Of a stretch of DNA of 64,000 nt, positions 17,878 through 25,762 are shown one piece after another. The position numbers and the translations under genes were made by a program. This DNA comes from Gammaproteobacteria bacterium. Its GTDB lineage: Bacteria; Pseudomonadota; Gammaproteobacteria; JAUIAT01. The stretch's first letter is position 1. Every line of letters starts with the position of its first letter. Location: assembly GCA_030425295.1 (NCBI GenBank), contig JAUIAT010000008.1, forward strand, positions 1 to 64,000, given 5' to 3'. A model generated the notes under the pieces. That model was not told the DNA's origin, ran no database searches, and saw only the letters and a program-made list of their open reading frames with translations.

Positions 17878-19032
17878 ATGAAAGAGTCAATAAATTTAGC
17901 TTATGGGGCTAGGAGTAATGCAGCTAAAACTACTAGCCATTTGGATAGTAAGCAATCCCCTTTAGATGAAATAGACCCAAGCTTGCTACAATCTAAGGCT
18001 GATGAACTTTGGGCAAGTTTCGCTTGTTATGATTTTTATTTTTTATTTAGTAACTTGGTGGAGCTTGTGCGCAAGCAGGAGAAGATAAAAGAAGAGTCTT
18101 ATCAGAAACTAAGGAGCGTAGAAGTTAGTGTAAATCATGATCGGCAAGTTTTGCACACCTCTGATTTAGATATACGTATCCAGTCCATTTATCAGGAAGA
18201 GCGAAAAGCCTACATGGTGCAGAGTAGGCTGTTGGTAGATTTAAGAGCTTTCTTGTTAGATCCAAATTTTTCAAATTTGTGTTTGAAATTAATACAGAGT
18301 AAGAGTTATGTCCAGGAGCGTAAAAGACTATTAGCATCACTCTATGAGTATGCTAAGCATAATTTTCAGAATAATTTATTCAAAGCAAAAATAGTGAAGA
18401 TTTTATCTAGGGATCACAATATTCTTAATGTAGTTTTAAATTATCCTGCTAAAAAAATCGCAAATTTGATATACAACATCGATTATAAAAATAAATTACT
18501 TCAATCAGCTAGAAAGCCTGTTAATGATAGATTATATGATCTTGAGGCAACTGTTATGTTGATACAGCATTCTTTTTTGGGAAGAAATAGGGATAGTTCA
18601 ATGAATAAGTATATAAATTTTTTATGCGAAAAATTTAAAGATACTCAAAATCTTAGGCTATGGGAGATATTTTACAGAATTGACAATCCAGAGCTGCAAA
18701 AAGTTAAGTTATCATTTTTAATTAAAGAGCAAATCATGATTGTTAATACTGCTGGATGCATAAAAAACTTAAATTTTTTATATGAACTTATTGCTTTAAA
18801 TTATAGTAAGGAGATTATTGATCTGAATACTATTGAGTTTAGAAATAGCTGTTTAGAGTTTGTAAGTGCTGCTTCGAAATTTGTGAATTCTATTTCGAGT
18901 GGTTGGCAAGGTGTAATAAATGATTTGCAAGTAAAAATTGATGAAATACGTATCCTTATTATTGGATTAGATTTAGATGTTAATCAGAGCCAAAGTGAAG
19001 CAAATATGTCCATAGATGCTCCGAGGGTGTGA
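17878..19032 (+). CDS. Orphan helical protein
   Basis: 384 residues from ATG at 17878. The sequence is almost wholly alpha-helical in character, with heptad-like runs (FSNLVELVRKQEKIKEESYQ, LLVDLRAFLLDPNFSNLCLK) and no signal peptide or membrane span. I recognise no domain. The codon use is AT-rich like the neighbouring orphans. It lies 170 bp after the membrane-hairpin protein on the same strand and converges on the kinase-like gene. Confidence 0.65.
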   Translation: MKESINLAYGARSNAAKTTSHLDSKQSPLDEIDPSLLQSKADELWASFACYDFYFLFSNLVELVRKQEKIKEESYQKLRSVEVSVNHDRQVLHTSDLDIRIQSIYQEERKAYMVQSRLLVDLRAFLLDPNFSNLCLKLIQSKSYVQERKRLLASLYEYAKHNFQNNLFKAKIVKILSRDHNILNVVLNYPAKKIANLIYNIDYKNKLLQSARKPVNDRLYDLEATVMLIQHSFLGRNRDSSMNKYINFLCEKFKDTQNLRLWEIFYRIDNPELQKVKLSFLIKEQIMIVNTAGCIKNLNFLYELIALNYSKEIIDLNTIEFRNSCLEFVSAASKFVNSISSGWQGVINDLQVKIDEIRILIIGLDLDVNQSQSEANMSIDAPRV

Positions 19033-19058
19033 GTGTCTTTATTTGTGTATATATTTAC

Positions 19059-21038
19059 TCAGTATTTTGGTGAAAGTTTCTGCAGCTCATCAAGTTCTTT
19101 TTCATGCACATCGATAGTGCTAAACTGCTTTTCTAATGCTGATCTGTGAAGCCTCAAACTTAGGATGTCTAGCCTATCGCATAGCGCCTTAAACAACCGA
19201 ATAATCTTATTAGAGCCTGCCAATTCTTTTCGGGCGCCAGCTATAAGATCTCGCAATTTTTCAGGGCTTGTTTGGCTATCCTCACGCAGAGCTTGTTGTA
19301 ATTTATATAAGTTTGAGACATTTTTAGCATTACTAGCAGCGCTAGATTTCAAACTATCAGCATTAGGGTTTTTGTTTTTTAGCCTCAGATTAATATCCTT
19401 AACAACTTCATGTAAATGACTTTTTGCGTCTCTGAAATTTTCACACTTTATATACAGATCTAATGCGTGCTTATCAAAACTCTCCTCATCTATTATATAA
19501 GAATCCAAATATTCTTTTATCTCATCACGAAGAGGCCTATCAAAAAGATTATCAAAATAGTCTTTTCCAAAAAAATTATCTGTACAAGACCCCTTTTTCT
19601 TTAATAATTTGGCTGGATCACCATCTTTAAAATCCTTGTTTTTATTGTTTGCATACTCTATAAAAGAAAGTGCAGTATCAGTATAGGGTCTATTCACGGG
19701 GTCAGGGTCAATCATTTTGCTAATAATATATTTCCTGAAGTCATTATTCTTGCCAGCCTCAAGGTCAGCATCTGTATAGCCATATATAAGTTGCAAATTT
19801 CTGCCCATAGCAAAAACTTGGGCCTTTCTTAAATCAATATCTTTTTTACCCTTCTGTATCTCTGGTGAATTAAAAGGCCCCCAAGATTTATGCACTTCTG
19901 ACTGAAGCTTGTCATTATGAATATTACCTTTCAAAGGATCGAAAGTTACAGCAAAAGTATTATCTATGAAAGTTGCTTTATACCCGCCAGCTTCAAGTTT
20001 AGAAATCATGATATTGTCAGGAAACGCATCATTATGCACACTACATTTAGTAGGACCCTCAAAATCTGCAGCTTCTTCAAGTAATGCTTCTGCAATACCA
20101 TTTTTGTCTTGCTCCGTCAGATTATTATCAAAGTTACCCATAAGCTCTTCACTAATAGAGTGATCATGGGCGAATTGTTTAAACTTAAATCCTTTTTTAG
20201 CTCCTAGTGAATTACTAAAGTTTTCGCCTTCAATAAAATCTTCAATAAGAACAGCCCCTAATTTGCCATTTACATGCACTCTATCAAAAAACTTTTCGTA
20301 TGTAGTTTTCTCTGCTTCATTTTTAATATTAGTGTGCTGCGTATCATAAATTTTATTTGGCAAAAATATAGATCCTGCAGCTGCAAAGATACTCATATCT
20401 CTTGGGATTATGATTTTTAAAGCTTTGTCTTTCTTATGCTCCACAGTATTACAAAGGCCATCCTTTATACGTAAATAAGATTTATCAATACGACAAACCA
20501 TCCCAGCCTCGCCACGATTTGGCTTACCCTTGACCTTGTAAATATACCTTTCATTAGCATCTTGCACTATTACTAAAGACTTATCTGGATAATAACCAGG
20601 CTTTGCGCTTGCATAAAACTTTATTTGTTGTAGCGCAGTAGATCGTAACGTCTCAAAAATTGTTGCAAAATAAAGCTTTTGTTCCTCTTCTGGGGCAGCG
20701 TTCATATCAACTACCAAATCTAAACATTTACTTTCATACGTACCAAGAAAAGGACTAGAATCAAGCATGTTGGCTAATCTAATGGAAGTGTCTCCAGCAC
20801 TATCTTTGTGGTTAAACCATTCATCGAAAACTTGCTTCAATTTGTTATGTATCACCCCAGTTGTAATATAAGGACCAGTCACTTGGTAAAACTCACGATC
20901 TTCTCTGTGCTTATAAAGCATATCGCCAAGATTGGCAAAAGGTAGAAAAAAATTTTCTTGCGCTTTTTCATCATAAGGGTTATCAAGGAATTTTTTAATT
21001 GCCTCATTTTTTAAGTCAAATTCAATGGCCTCGCTCAT
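19059..21038 (-). CDS. Divergent protein kinase / phosphotransferase-like protein
   Basis: 659 residues from ATG at 21038 (MSEAIEFDLK), which has GGAG 6 nt upstream; the frame also opens at a TTG at 21089. Kinase-like signatures: a glycine-containing NRGEAGMVCRI, Lys in KALKIII (about 208), a hinge-like VLIEDFIEGENF, a catalytic loop VHNDAFPDNIMI (about 334, HxDxxxxN pattern with Asn in place of Arg), and FIDNTFA at the DFG position (about 360, Asp kept, Phe-Gly lost). The C-terminal 250 residues are helical and probably coiled-coil. This fits bacterial kinase-fold effectors or aminoglycoside-phosphotransferase relatives. No signal peptide. It faces a repeat-rich gap. Confidence 0.75.
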   Translation of the reverse strand: MSEAIEFDLKNEAIKKFLDNPYDEKAQENFFLPFANLGDMLYKHREDREFYQVTGPYITTGVIHNKLKQVFDEWFNHKDSAGDTSIRLANMLDSSPFLGTYESKCLDLVVDMNAAPEEEQKLYFATIFETLRSTALQQIKFYASAKPGYYPDKSLVIVQDANERYIYKVKGKPNRGEAGMVCRIDKSYLRIKDGLCNTVEHKKDKALKIIIPRDMSIFAAAGSIFLPNKIYDTQHTNIKNEAEKTTYEKFFDRVHVNGKLGAVLIEDFIEGENFSNSLGAKKGFKFKQFAHDHSISEELMGNFDNNLTEQDKNGIAEALLEEAADFEGPTKCSVHNDAFPDNIMISKLEAGGYKATFIDNTFAVTFDPLKGNIHNDKLQSEVHKSWGPFNSPEIQKGKKDIDLRKAQVFAMGRNLQLIYGYTDADLEAGKNNDFRKYIISKMIDPDPVNRPYTDTALSFIEYANNKNKDFKDGDPAKLLKKKGSCTDNFFGKDYFDNLFDRPLRDEIKEYLDSYIIDEESFDKHALDLYIKCENFRDAKSHLHEVVKDINLRLKNKNPNADSLKSSAASNAKNVSNLYKLQQALREDSQTSPEKLRDLIAGARKELAGSNKIIRLFKALCDRLDILSLRLHRSALEKQFSTIDVHEKELDELQKLSPKY

Positions 21039-21183
21039 AGTCACTCCGCTAGCTAATTGCCTTATTAGCCTAATTATAGTACAGGTCAATTAAGGGAAAC
21101 TTAACTAAGTTAGATTGGTCTTATGCAAAATATATAGGGTATGATTTTTTAATTTTATGAGCTTTAGTTTTTGCTAGAAGACT

Positions 21184-21251
21184 GTCATCCCGCACTTGTT
21201 GCGGGATCCGGTGAACGATTCTTCCAGGCCTTGCAACAAGTGCGGGGTGAC
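21184..21251. repeat. R1-type long inverted repeat
   Basis: GTCATCCCGCACTTGTTGC (21184-21202) is repeated in inverted form at 21233-21251 with one mismatch, and the left arm is itself part of a short palindrome (CCCGCACTTGTTGCGGG). It is related to the other R1 copies by the GTCATCCCGC...GCGGGATCC frame. Confidence 0.8.
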
Positions 21252-21280
21252 ATGGTAAGCTAAATTTATGAATTTATACA

Positions 21281-21364
21281 ACCCCGAGCGTAGTCGAGGG
21301 ATCTGAGCTTATCATTCAACCAAATCTCTCCATTACGCAGCTTTGCTAATCCAGTAGTGATGAC
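21281..21364. repeat. R2 hairpin repeat unit (diverged)
   Basis: CCCCGAGCGTAGTCGAGGGATCTGAG start, AATCTCTCCATTACGCAGCTTTG middle and AGTAGTGATGAC end match the 11548-11634 unit with decay of the inner hairpin. Confidence 0.7.
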
Positions 21365-21430
21365 GAATTTCCCTAACACATGCTCCAAGTAGGTGGATTT
21401 TTAAAGCTTCATTATCACTGAGATTATTTT

Positions 21431-21457
21431 TTGACAGCTTTATTTTTTGTATATAAT
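21431..21457 (+). promoter_or_regulatory. Sigma-70-like promoter for the gene at 21526
   Basis: A perfect -35 TTGACA (21431-21436) and a perfect -10 TATAAT (21452-21457) are separated by 15 bp, shorter than the ideal 17. Transcription would start near 21464, giving a leader of about 60 nt. Confidence 0.55.
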
Positions 21458-21525
21458 ATGCTCATCTGTAGCCCGGTGCTGCATTTGCACATAACGTAAA
21501 AAAATAATACTGCGAGAAAGTCATC

Positions 21526-21792
21526 ATGATATCAAAGAATAAGGCAAATATTTGCGAGAATAAATCTGATTCAAACGAATTGGTGCTAGATGCCAAAAAG
21601 TTATTCGTCCCCCAAGATTTGAGCGATCTATTGCTGCCAGAAGTTGTTCAAGCAGTATGTGCACTTTCTAGTTTGTTTAAGTTCGGGAATAAAAAAACAA
21701 ATAATCAACAACAAAATGTTGAACCTTCAGAAGTTGAGATGAAGGAATATGATTCTCAAACAAACTTTCATGAAGGGCAAAACTGTAAGTAA
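21526..21792 (+). CDS. Small orphan protein
   Basis: 88 residues from ATG at 21526. The first 55 residues are predicted helical (LVLDAKKLFVPQDLSDLLLP, VVQAVCALSSLFKF); the remainder is polar and probably disordered (NKKTNNQQQNVEPSEVEMKE). The gene has a good candidate promoter 70 bp upstream. No family recognised, no signal peptide. Possibly an effector or a partner of the next gene. Confidence 0.5.
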   Translation: MISKNKANICENKSDSNELVLDAKKLFVPQDLSDLLLPEVVQAVCALSSLFKFGNKKTNNQQQNVEPSEVEMKEYDSQTNFHEGQNCK

Positions 21793-21961
21793 TAGGGTCT
21801 AATACATTTATTGAAAAAGCGCATAATTGACAATCTTCCTCTACAGCTTTATTGTTTTTAGTTCGCATCTTCCGGTGCAGGACTAATATTAAGCGTAAGG
21901 AAATATTTATGGGAAGCAATGTCGATGACAGAGATGGGGTTGTAAATCTAAGCATGTTAGG

Positions 21962-22807
21962 TTGCAGCGCGATTATAAAATACAAATTCCTCCACCGACA
22001 AATTTATATGATCACTGGGATGTTTTTAGAGCTATCGTTAATAGCCCTGCATCTGATTGTGATTGGCGTTCTTGTATTATGTATTTTTCTGAGAATTGGG
22101 TGGAAAAAATTCATAATGACCCAGCATGGCTGCGCATTAAAATGTATTTGTATGAGATTGGGTGGTCTAGGTTTCAGTATGAGAGTAATCGAACCTACTA
22201 TGATATATGCTTTTCAATTATAAAAAATAAAAGAAACTTGAAATTAAGTCCATACTTAATTGACACAGCCAGTCACTTATATTCAGTCTCTCTAGGTGTG
22301 GCCCCGGGCTACTCTCCTGCCATCGATGATGATTCTTTGCCAGCCAGTTTTTTGCAGCAAGCATTCGTTGAATCTTATGATATGAGCAAGTATTACCCTA
22401 CAATAATGAAGCCTTCCCATTTCCAGTTTGAAATAGATGAGGATCCTGTTTTCTATTCGTTGCAGAAACCATCAACCTTCACGTTCTCGCCAAAAGCAAG
22501 AAAGGACTCAAGTGCAATTTCGGAACTTAGAGAGCTTGCGCATATTTTGCGTGTTTTTAAAGAAGAGTTGTTAAAGGATAGTAATATATGCTCAGATACC
22601 GTTTTGAATGATGTTTCAAAAGGGGTTGAATTTGAGTTTTTCCATAACGTTGATGACTCTCACGGCGTAGCAGTTGATAGCAAAAATCTTCTTGAGTGGG
22701 ATAGTAGGCTGGAATCTTCTCATGTGGTTTCAAAGAGAGGTTCTTGCTTCGCAAGTGACGCGCCTTTTTTTAGAGGGAGTGTGGGGATTAGGTCTTTGCA
22801 GAATTAA
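21962..22807 (+). CDS. Orphan protein, start uncertain (possible frameshift)
   Basis: About 281 residues if TTG at 21962 is used. The frame is rich in Tyr, Trp and Asp near the N-terminus (NLYDHWDVFRAIV, CIMYFSENWVEKIHNDPAW) and looks like a real globular protein, but no ATG exists in the frame upstream. A good Shine-Dalgarno (AAGGA) with ATG at 21909 opens a different frame that overlaps it; joining the two needs one indel near 21950-21970. So it may be a frameshifted gene starting at 21909. No domain recognised. The end overlaps the convergent MFS gene by 20 bp. Confidence 0.55.
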   Translation: MQRDYKIQIPPPTNLYDHWDVFRAIVNSPASDCDWRSCIMYFSENWVEKIHNDPAWLRIKMYLYEIGWSRFQYESNRTYYDICFSIIKNKRNLKLSPYLIDTASHLYSVSLGVAPGYSPAIDDDSLPASFLQQAFVESYDMSKYYPTIMKPSHFQFEIDEDPVFYSLQKPSTFTFSPKARKDSSAISELRELAHILRVFKEELLKDSNICSDTVLNDVSKGVEFEFFHNVDDSHGVAVDSKNLLEWDSRLESSHVVSKRGSCFASDAPFFRGSVGIRSLQN

Positions 22808-23984
22808 CATAAGTGCAAAGTAGCAAGGATACAATGCCTAGAATGCCTGATAGATACCATATAGATTGTCCGCCCATATGCTGATACATTTGGCTGCCAA
22901 TTGTCGGGCCTACAATAATGCTTGCAGCGTAAGTGGATCTAAATAGTCCCAGCCCAAATCCTTTTTTCTTGTCCGGACTCTTGTTGTAACAGGATACTTG
23001 AGCCATAGAGAAGAAAATCATTTCTCCTGCTGTATAGATGACGCAAGATAAAATCGCTAAGTAAAAATAGTTTGCAAATGCTAGGATTATTGAGCCTGTT
23101 CCCATTAAAAGTGCCCCGACTCCTGTCATTAAGATTTTATTCAAATTATGCAATTGATTTACTAGTGGTGCTTGAAAAAAAACAATGAGTAATGGGTTGA
23201 GTGCAAAAATTGCGGCAGCTCCAGCAAGGCCCAGGTGGGGAAAAAGTTGGTGCAGGTAAATTGTATAAGTTGTACTCCTTTGAGATATTATTATTCCTAC
23301 CATAAATAGGCAGGTAAGAACTGAATAGAGAGTTAATTTATCCTTTCGAGATTGTTTAGTTTGGGGGTTGCTTTGATTTAGGCTGCAAACCGGTTTTAGT
23401 TTATTATGTTGTCTATAAAAAATTGATGAAGCAAGCAAAGATAAAGCTGCTAACACAAATATCTCATGAAAATATTTTTTGCCGGCCATCATCACAATGG
23501 CTGCAGCCAGCCCAATACCGAAGTTTGATGATGCGTAGAAAATATTAACTGATTTTAATTTTAATCTTTCATCACTTTTTACTAAATTCATTACTGAAGT
23601 GTTGTTCGCGGTAATGAATCCATATGCACTAATTCCTAGAAGAAACATGGTTGTTGATAGGGCTAACATAGATTTAGAGAAAATAATCGCCATAAAGGCC
23701 ATGCTTTGTACGAAAAGGCTATATTTAGCTATTTTTTCTGGACTCAGTATATCGGCTAGTTTGCCACTTGTTATTGCTCCAATTGTTGTGCCAACACCAT
23801 AAATTGACATGATTATGCCAGCATTAACTATGTTGAAATTAAGTATGTGCACAAAGTAAAAAGATAAGAAAAAACAAATGCCGCCAAAAGTAGACTCAAC
23901 TAGATTAAAAAATGCCTTAAGCCAATATTCACCTGAAAGGTCATTGTAGCTTTTGATTAGATAATTTGGTTTTGAGTATTCCAA
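22788..23984 (-). CDS. MFS transporter of the borosin-like operon
   Basis: 398 residues with about 12 membrane spans and MFS loop motif GKLADILSPEKIAKYS after span 2. The start is TTG at 23984 with GGAAG 8 nt upstream; no ATG occurs in the first 60 residues that would keep span 1. It overlaps the end of the methyltransferase by 28 bp, so the two are probably cotranslated. Position at the end of the RiPP-like operon suggests export of the peptide product, but import or self-resistance cannot be excluded. The substrate cannot be read from sequence. Its 3' end overlaps the convergent orphan gene. Confidence 0.85.
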   Translation of the reverse strand: MEYSKPNYLIKSYNDLSGEYWLKAFFNLVESTFGGICFFLSFYFVHILNFNIVNAGIIMSIYGVGTTIGAITSGKLADILSPEKIAKYSLFVQSMAFMAIIFSKSMLALSTTMFLLGISAYGFITANNTSVMNLVKSDERLKLKSVNIFYASSNFGIGLAAAIVMMAGKKYFHEIFVLAALSLLASSIFYRQHNKLKPVCSLNQSNPQTKQSRKDKLTLYSVLTCLFMVGIIISQRSTTYTIYLHQLFPHLGLAGAAAIFALNPLLIVFFQAPLVNQLHNLNKILMTGVGALLMGTGSIILAFANYFYLAILSCVIYTAGEMIFFSMAQVSCYNKSPDKKKGFGLGLFRSTYAASIIVGPTIGSQMYQHMGGQSIWYLSGILGIVSLLLCTYVNSAKT

Positions 23985-24785
23985 TCACTTTCTTCCTTTT
24001 TTAGTCCAAGTCTTATGGCAATTGTATTGTTAATTTTAGGTTTGTTTAGCGAAGGAACAAATAGCGTTGAAAGTCTGCTGCATTTATAATTGCTTAGATT
24101 TGAGAGTTCAGTTGTATTAATTATGGGCGTTTGGTGTGGGTATTGTGATGCCTCGTATACAGTTACCAAGTGATTAGGTGGGTAATGTTGAAGTAGATAG
24201 TCTGCTAGCACTGTTAATCCTAAATAGTTGCAGTCTTCACTAGAGTGGTTTAAAACTCCTACTACACTAATTTGCCATAAAATAAGGTGGCTACAAGTGT
24301 CAAATTTTTTAGTGTGCAATACAAAGTCGGTTGCATCAAAAGATTGGCATCCATATGGCCCTGGGTCGACATTAAGGTCGGCAAATAGGCAATCTTCTGC
24401 TGATATGCCCGGAAGAATTTTGGCTTTGTGCCCCAAATCTGTAGCTTTTTTATAGGTGAGTCTTGTTGGTGTAGAAAAAACGATTGGGTGACCATAGGTA
24501 ACCACACAAATATTAAGCCCTTCTTTTAGATGTGAGATTATGTGGTTGGATATTTCTTCGTAACATTGTTGTCTTGGTTTTTTTTTGGTTGTATATAGGG
24601 TGTAATGACTCGGTTCTAGCATTTTTGGATTCAATCCATTCGGCCATCTCTTCAATGTTTAGAAGATATAGTACTTTGTCTGAGGCCTCTATGTGGCTTA
24701 TTGCCTCAATAGTTAGATGAGATATAGCCGTTATTCCTGTTCCAACAAAGGTAAGATACCCTTTTTTTCTTTCTTGAGATTTCAT
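23957..24785 (-). CDS. Borosin-type peptide alpha-N-methyltransferase, split by a one-base frameshift
   Basis: Two overlapping frames together make one tetrapyrrole-methylase-fold protein. The N-part (ATG 24785) has GYLTFVGTGITAISHLTIEA, SDKVLYLL and EEMAEWIESKNARTESLHPIY. The C-part has VVTYGHPIVF, AKILPGISAEDCLFADLNVD, GCQSFDATDFVL, WQISVVGV and STLFVPS. These blocks are those of OphMA/SonM borosin methyltransferases, which methylate peptide backbone nitrogens with SAM. Removing one A from the A9 tract (24578-24586) joins the frames into about 275 residues and gives YNQKKPRQQCY. Tyr65, Arg71 and Tyr75 then have the same spacing as the OphMA catalytic Tyr66, Arg72 and Tyr76. As written, the first frame stops after 90 residues. 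The start codon overlaps the stop of the upstream small gene (TAATG). Confidence 0.85.
24578..24586 (-). other. A9 homopolymer at the methyltransferase frameshift
   Basis: On the coding (minus) strand nine A residues sit between TACAACC and CCAAGAC. Eight would restore the reading frame between the two conserved halves. This may be a sequencing or assembly error, a slippage-prone contingency tract, a site of transcriptional slippage, or a recent inactivating mutation. Confidence 0.85.
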
Positions 24786-24973
24786 TAAGAGTTTATTTGT
24801 ACTACATGGGTTTCATTTGCAGCATGAAAAGTTGTTTTGCTATGAGATTTATTAATTTTATGCGAGTTGTATATCTCTTTTAGATTAGATGTTAAATTGA
24901 TAGTCGCATTAATGCAATCAGGTTCAAAATAAGGCGTTTTTGCTAATAACTCTAAGGAATCCATTGTTTTCAT
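24785..24973 (-). CDS. Candidate split-borosin precursor peptide
   Basis: 62 residues from ATG at 24973, with AAGGAG 6 nt upstream (an in-frame ATG at 24997 lacks a site). Its stop overlaps the methyltransferase start (TAATG). Residues 5-16 (DSLELLAKTPYF) and 27-39 (LTSNLKEIYNSHK) look helical, as expected for a borosin-binding domain. The C-terminus ends NETHVVQINS, a beta-branched hydrophobic patch like the methylated tails of split borosin precursors such as SonA. In known split systems a small precursor gene sits beside the methyltransferase gene. The assignment is inferred from position, size and tail composition. No other function is suggested by the sequence. Confidence 0.6.
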   Translation of the reverse strand: MKTMDSLELLAKTPYFEPDCINATINLTSNLKEIYNSHKINKSHSKTTFHAANETHVVQINS

Positions 24974-25156
24974 CGCTTTCTCCTTCTTGCAGTTCATTGT
25001 CAGCAGGCTCTAATCTGAATAATCATATTGGTTTTGGTGGCTTAAATCAATTCTTTAATACCTGGCTTCATATGAAAATATTCAAGGTAGTAGTATTGCA
25101 CCAAACTATCCAACTCATTATCATAAGCAAGTCTTCTGATCTAAAAGGAACTCACC

Positions 25157-25762
25157 ATGAAAACCATCGTTCTAGCTACCTCCAACCAAGGCAAATTGCG
25201 CGAGCTGCAGCATGCTCTTGAAGGTTTTAATATCGAGCTTAAGCCTCAGTCGGCTTTTGGTATAACCAATGTCCCAGAAGATAATGACACTTTTATCGAA
25301 AATGCTATTGATAAAGCTAGATTTGTTGCCGAAATGACAGGACTTCCTTCTATTGCTGATGATTCTGGTATTGAGGTTGATTATCTTAAAGGTGCCCCTG
25401 GTGTTTTATCAGCAAGATTCGCTGGTGATCATGGTAATATGCCAGCTAATATTGATAAACTATTAAAAGAATTAGATGGAGTTGCTGCGTCTGAGCGTTC
25501 AGCAAGATTTCGTTGCGTGACAGTATATCTGCGTCACCCTAAAGACCCTTCGCCACTGATTTGTCAGGGAGTATGGGAGGGGCAAATTTTGACCGAAAGG
25601 CGAGGCGAGCATGGTTTTGGTTATGATCCTGTGTTTTTCTTGCCAGATTTAAATTGTTCTGCTGCTGAGCTTACAATAGAGGCTAAGCAGAAGGTGAGTC
25701 ATCGAGGTCAAGCGTTACGATGCATAAAAGAAAAGTTGGGGAAAGAGTTAGCTGATGGATAG
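25157..25762 (+). CDS. rdgB: XTP/dITP diphosphatase (HAM1/RdgB)
   Basis: 201 residues from ATG at 25157 with AAGGAA upstream. Family motifs: ATSNQGKLRELQHAL at the N-terminus, LPSIADDSGIEVDYLKGAPG (about residues 64-84), VLSARFAG, GEHGFGYDPVFFLPD and KVSHRGQALRC near the end. It hydrolyses non-canonical purine triphosphates (dITP, XTP) to keep them out of DNA and RNA. Length is normal. It overlaps the next gene by 8 nt and diverges from the borosin-like operon. Confidence 0.96.
   Translation: MKTIVLATSNQGKLRELQHALEGFNIELKPQSAFGITNVPEDNDTFIENAIDKARFVAEMTGLPSIADDSGIEVDYLKGAPGVLSARFAGDHGNMPANIDKLLKELDGVAASERSARFRCVTVYLRHPKDPSPLICQGVWEGQILTERRGEHGFGYDPVFFLPDLNCSAAELTIEAKQKVSHRGQALRCIKEKLGKELADG

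Larger units (their letters stand above)
21039..21525. other. 487-bp gene-free stretch with two repeats and a promoter
   Basis: Between the divergent kinase-like gene and the small gene at 21526. It contains an R1-type long inverted repeat (21184-21251), an R2 unit (21281-21364) and a promoter-like pair (21431-21457). No coding frame of merit is seen. Confidence 0.6.

Noticed and set aside
21852-22223. 123-codon frame with a TTG start overlapping the orphan at 21962
   Set aside because: Only its first part after the ATG at 21909 may be real, as the N-terminus of a frameshifted gene; the remainder is an out-of-frame shadow.
24228-24507. Antisense and alternate-frame ORFs within the borosin methyltransferase
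   Set aside because: The conserved methyltransferase blocks lie in the two frames described; these are shadows without conservation signals.
23957-24785. Reading the methyltransferase as a CobA/CbiF/RsmI-type enzyme
   Set aside because: It shares the fold, but the ISAEDCLFADL and DATDFVL blocks and the Tyr-x5-Arg-x3-Tyr spacing are those of borosin enzymes, and no cobalamin or siroheme genes are nearby.
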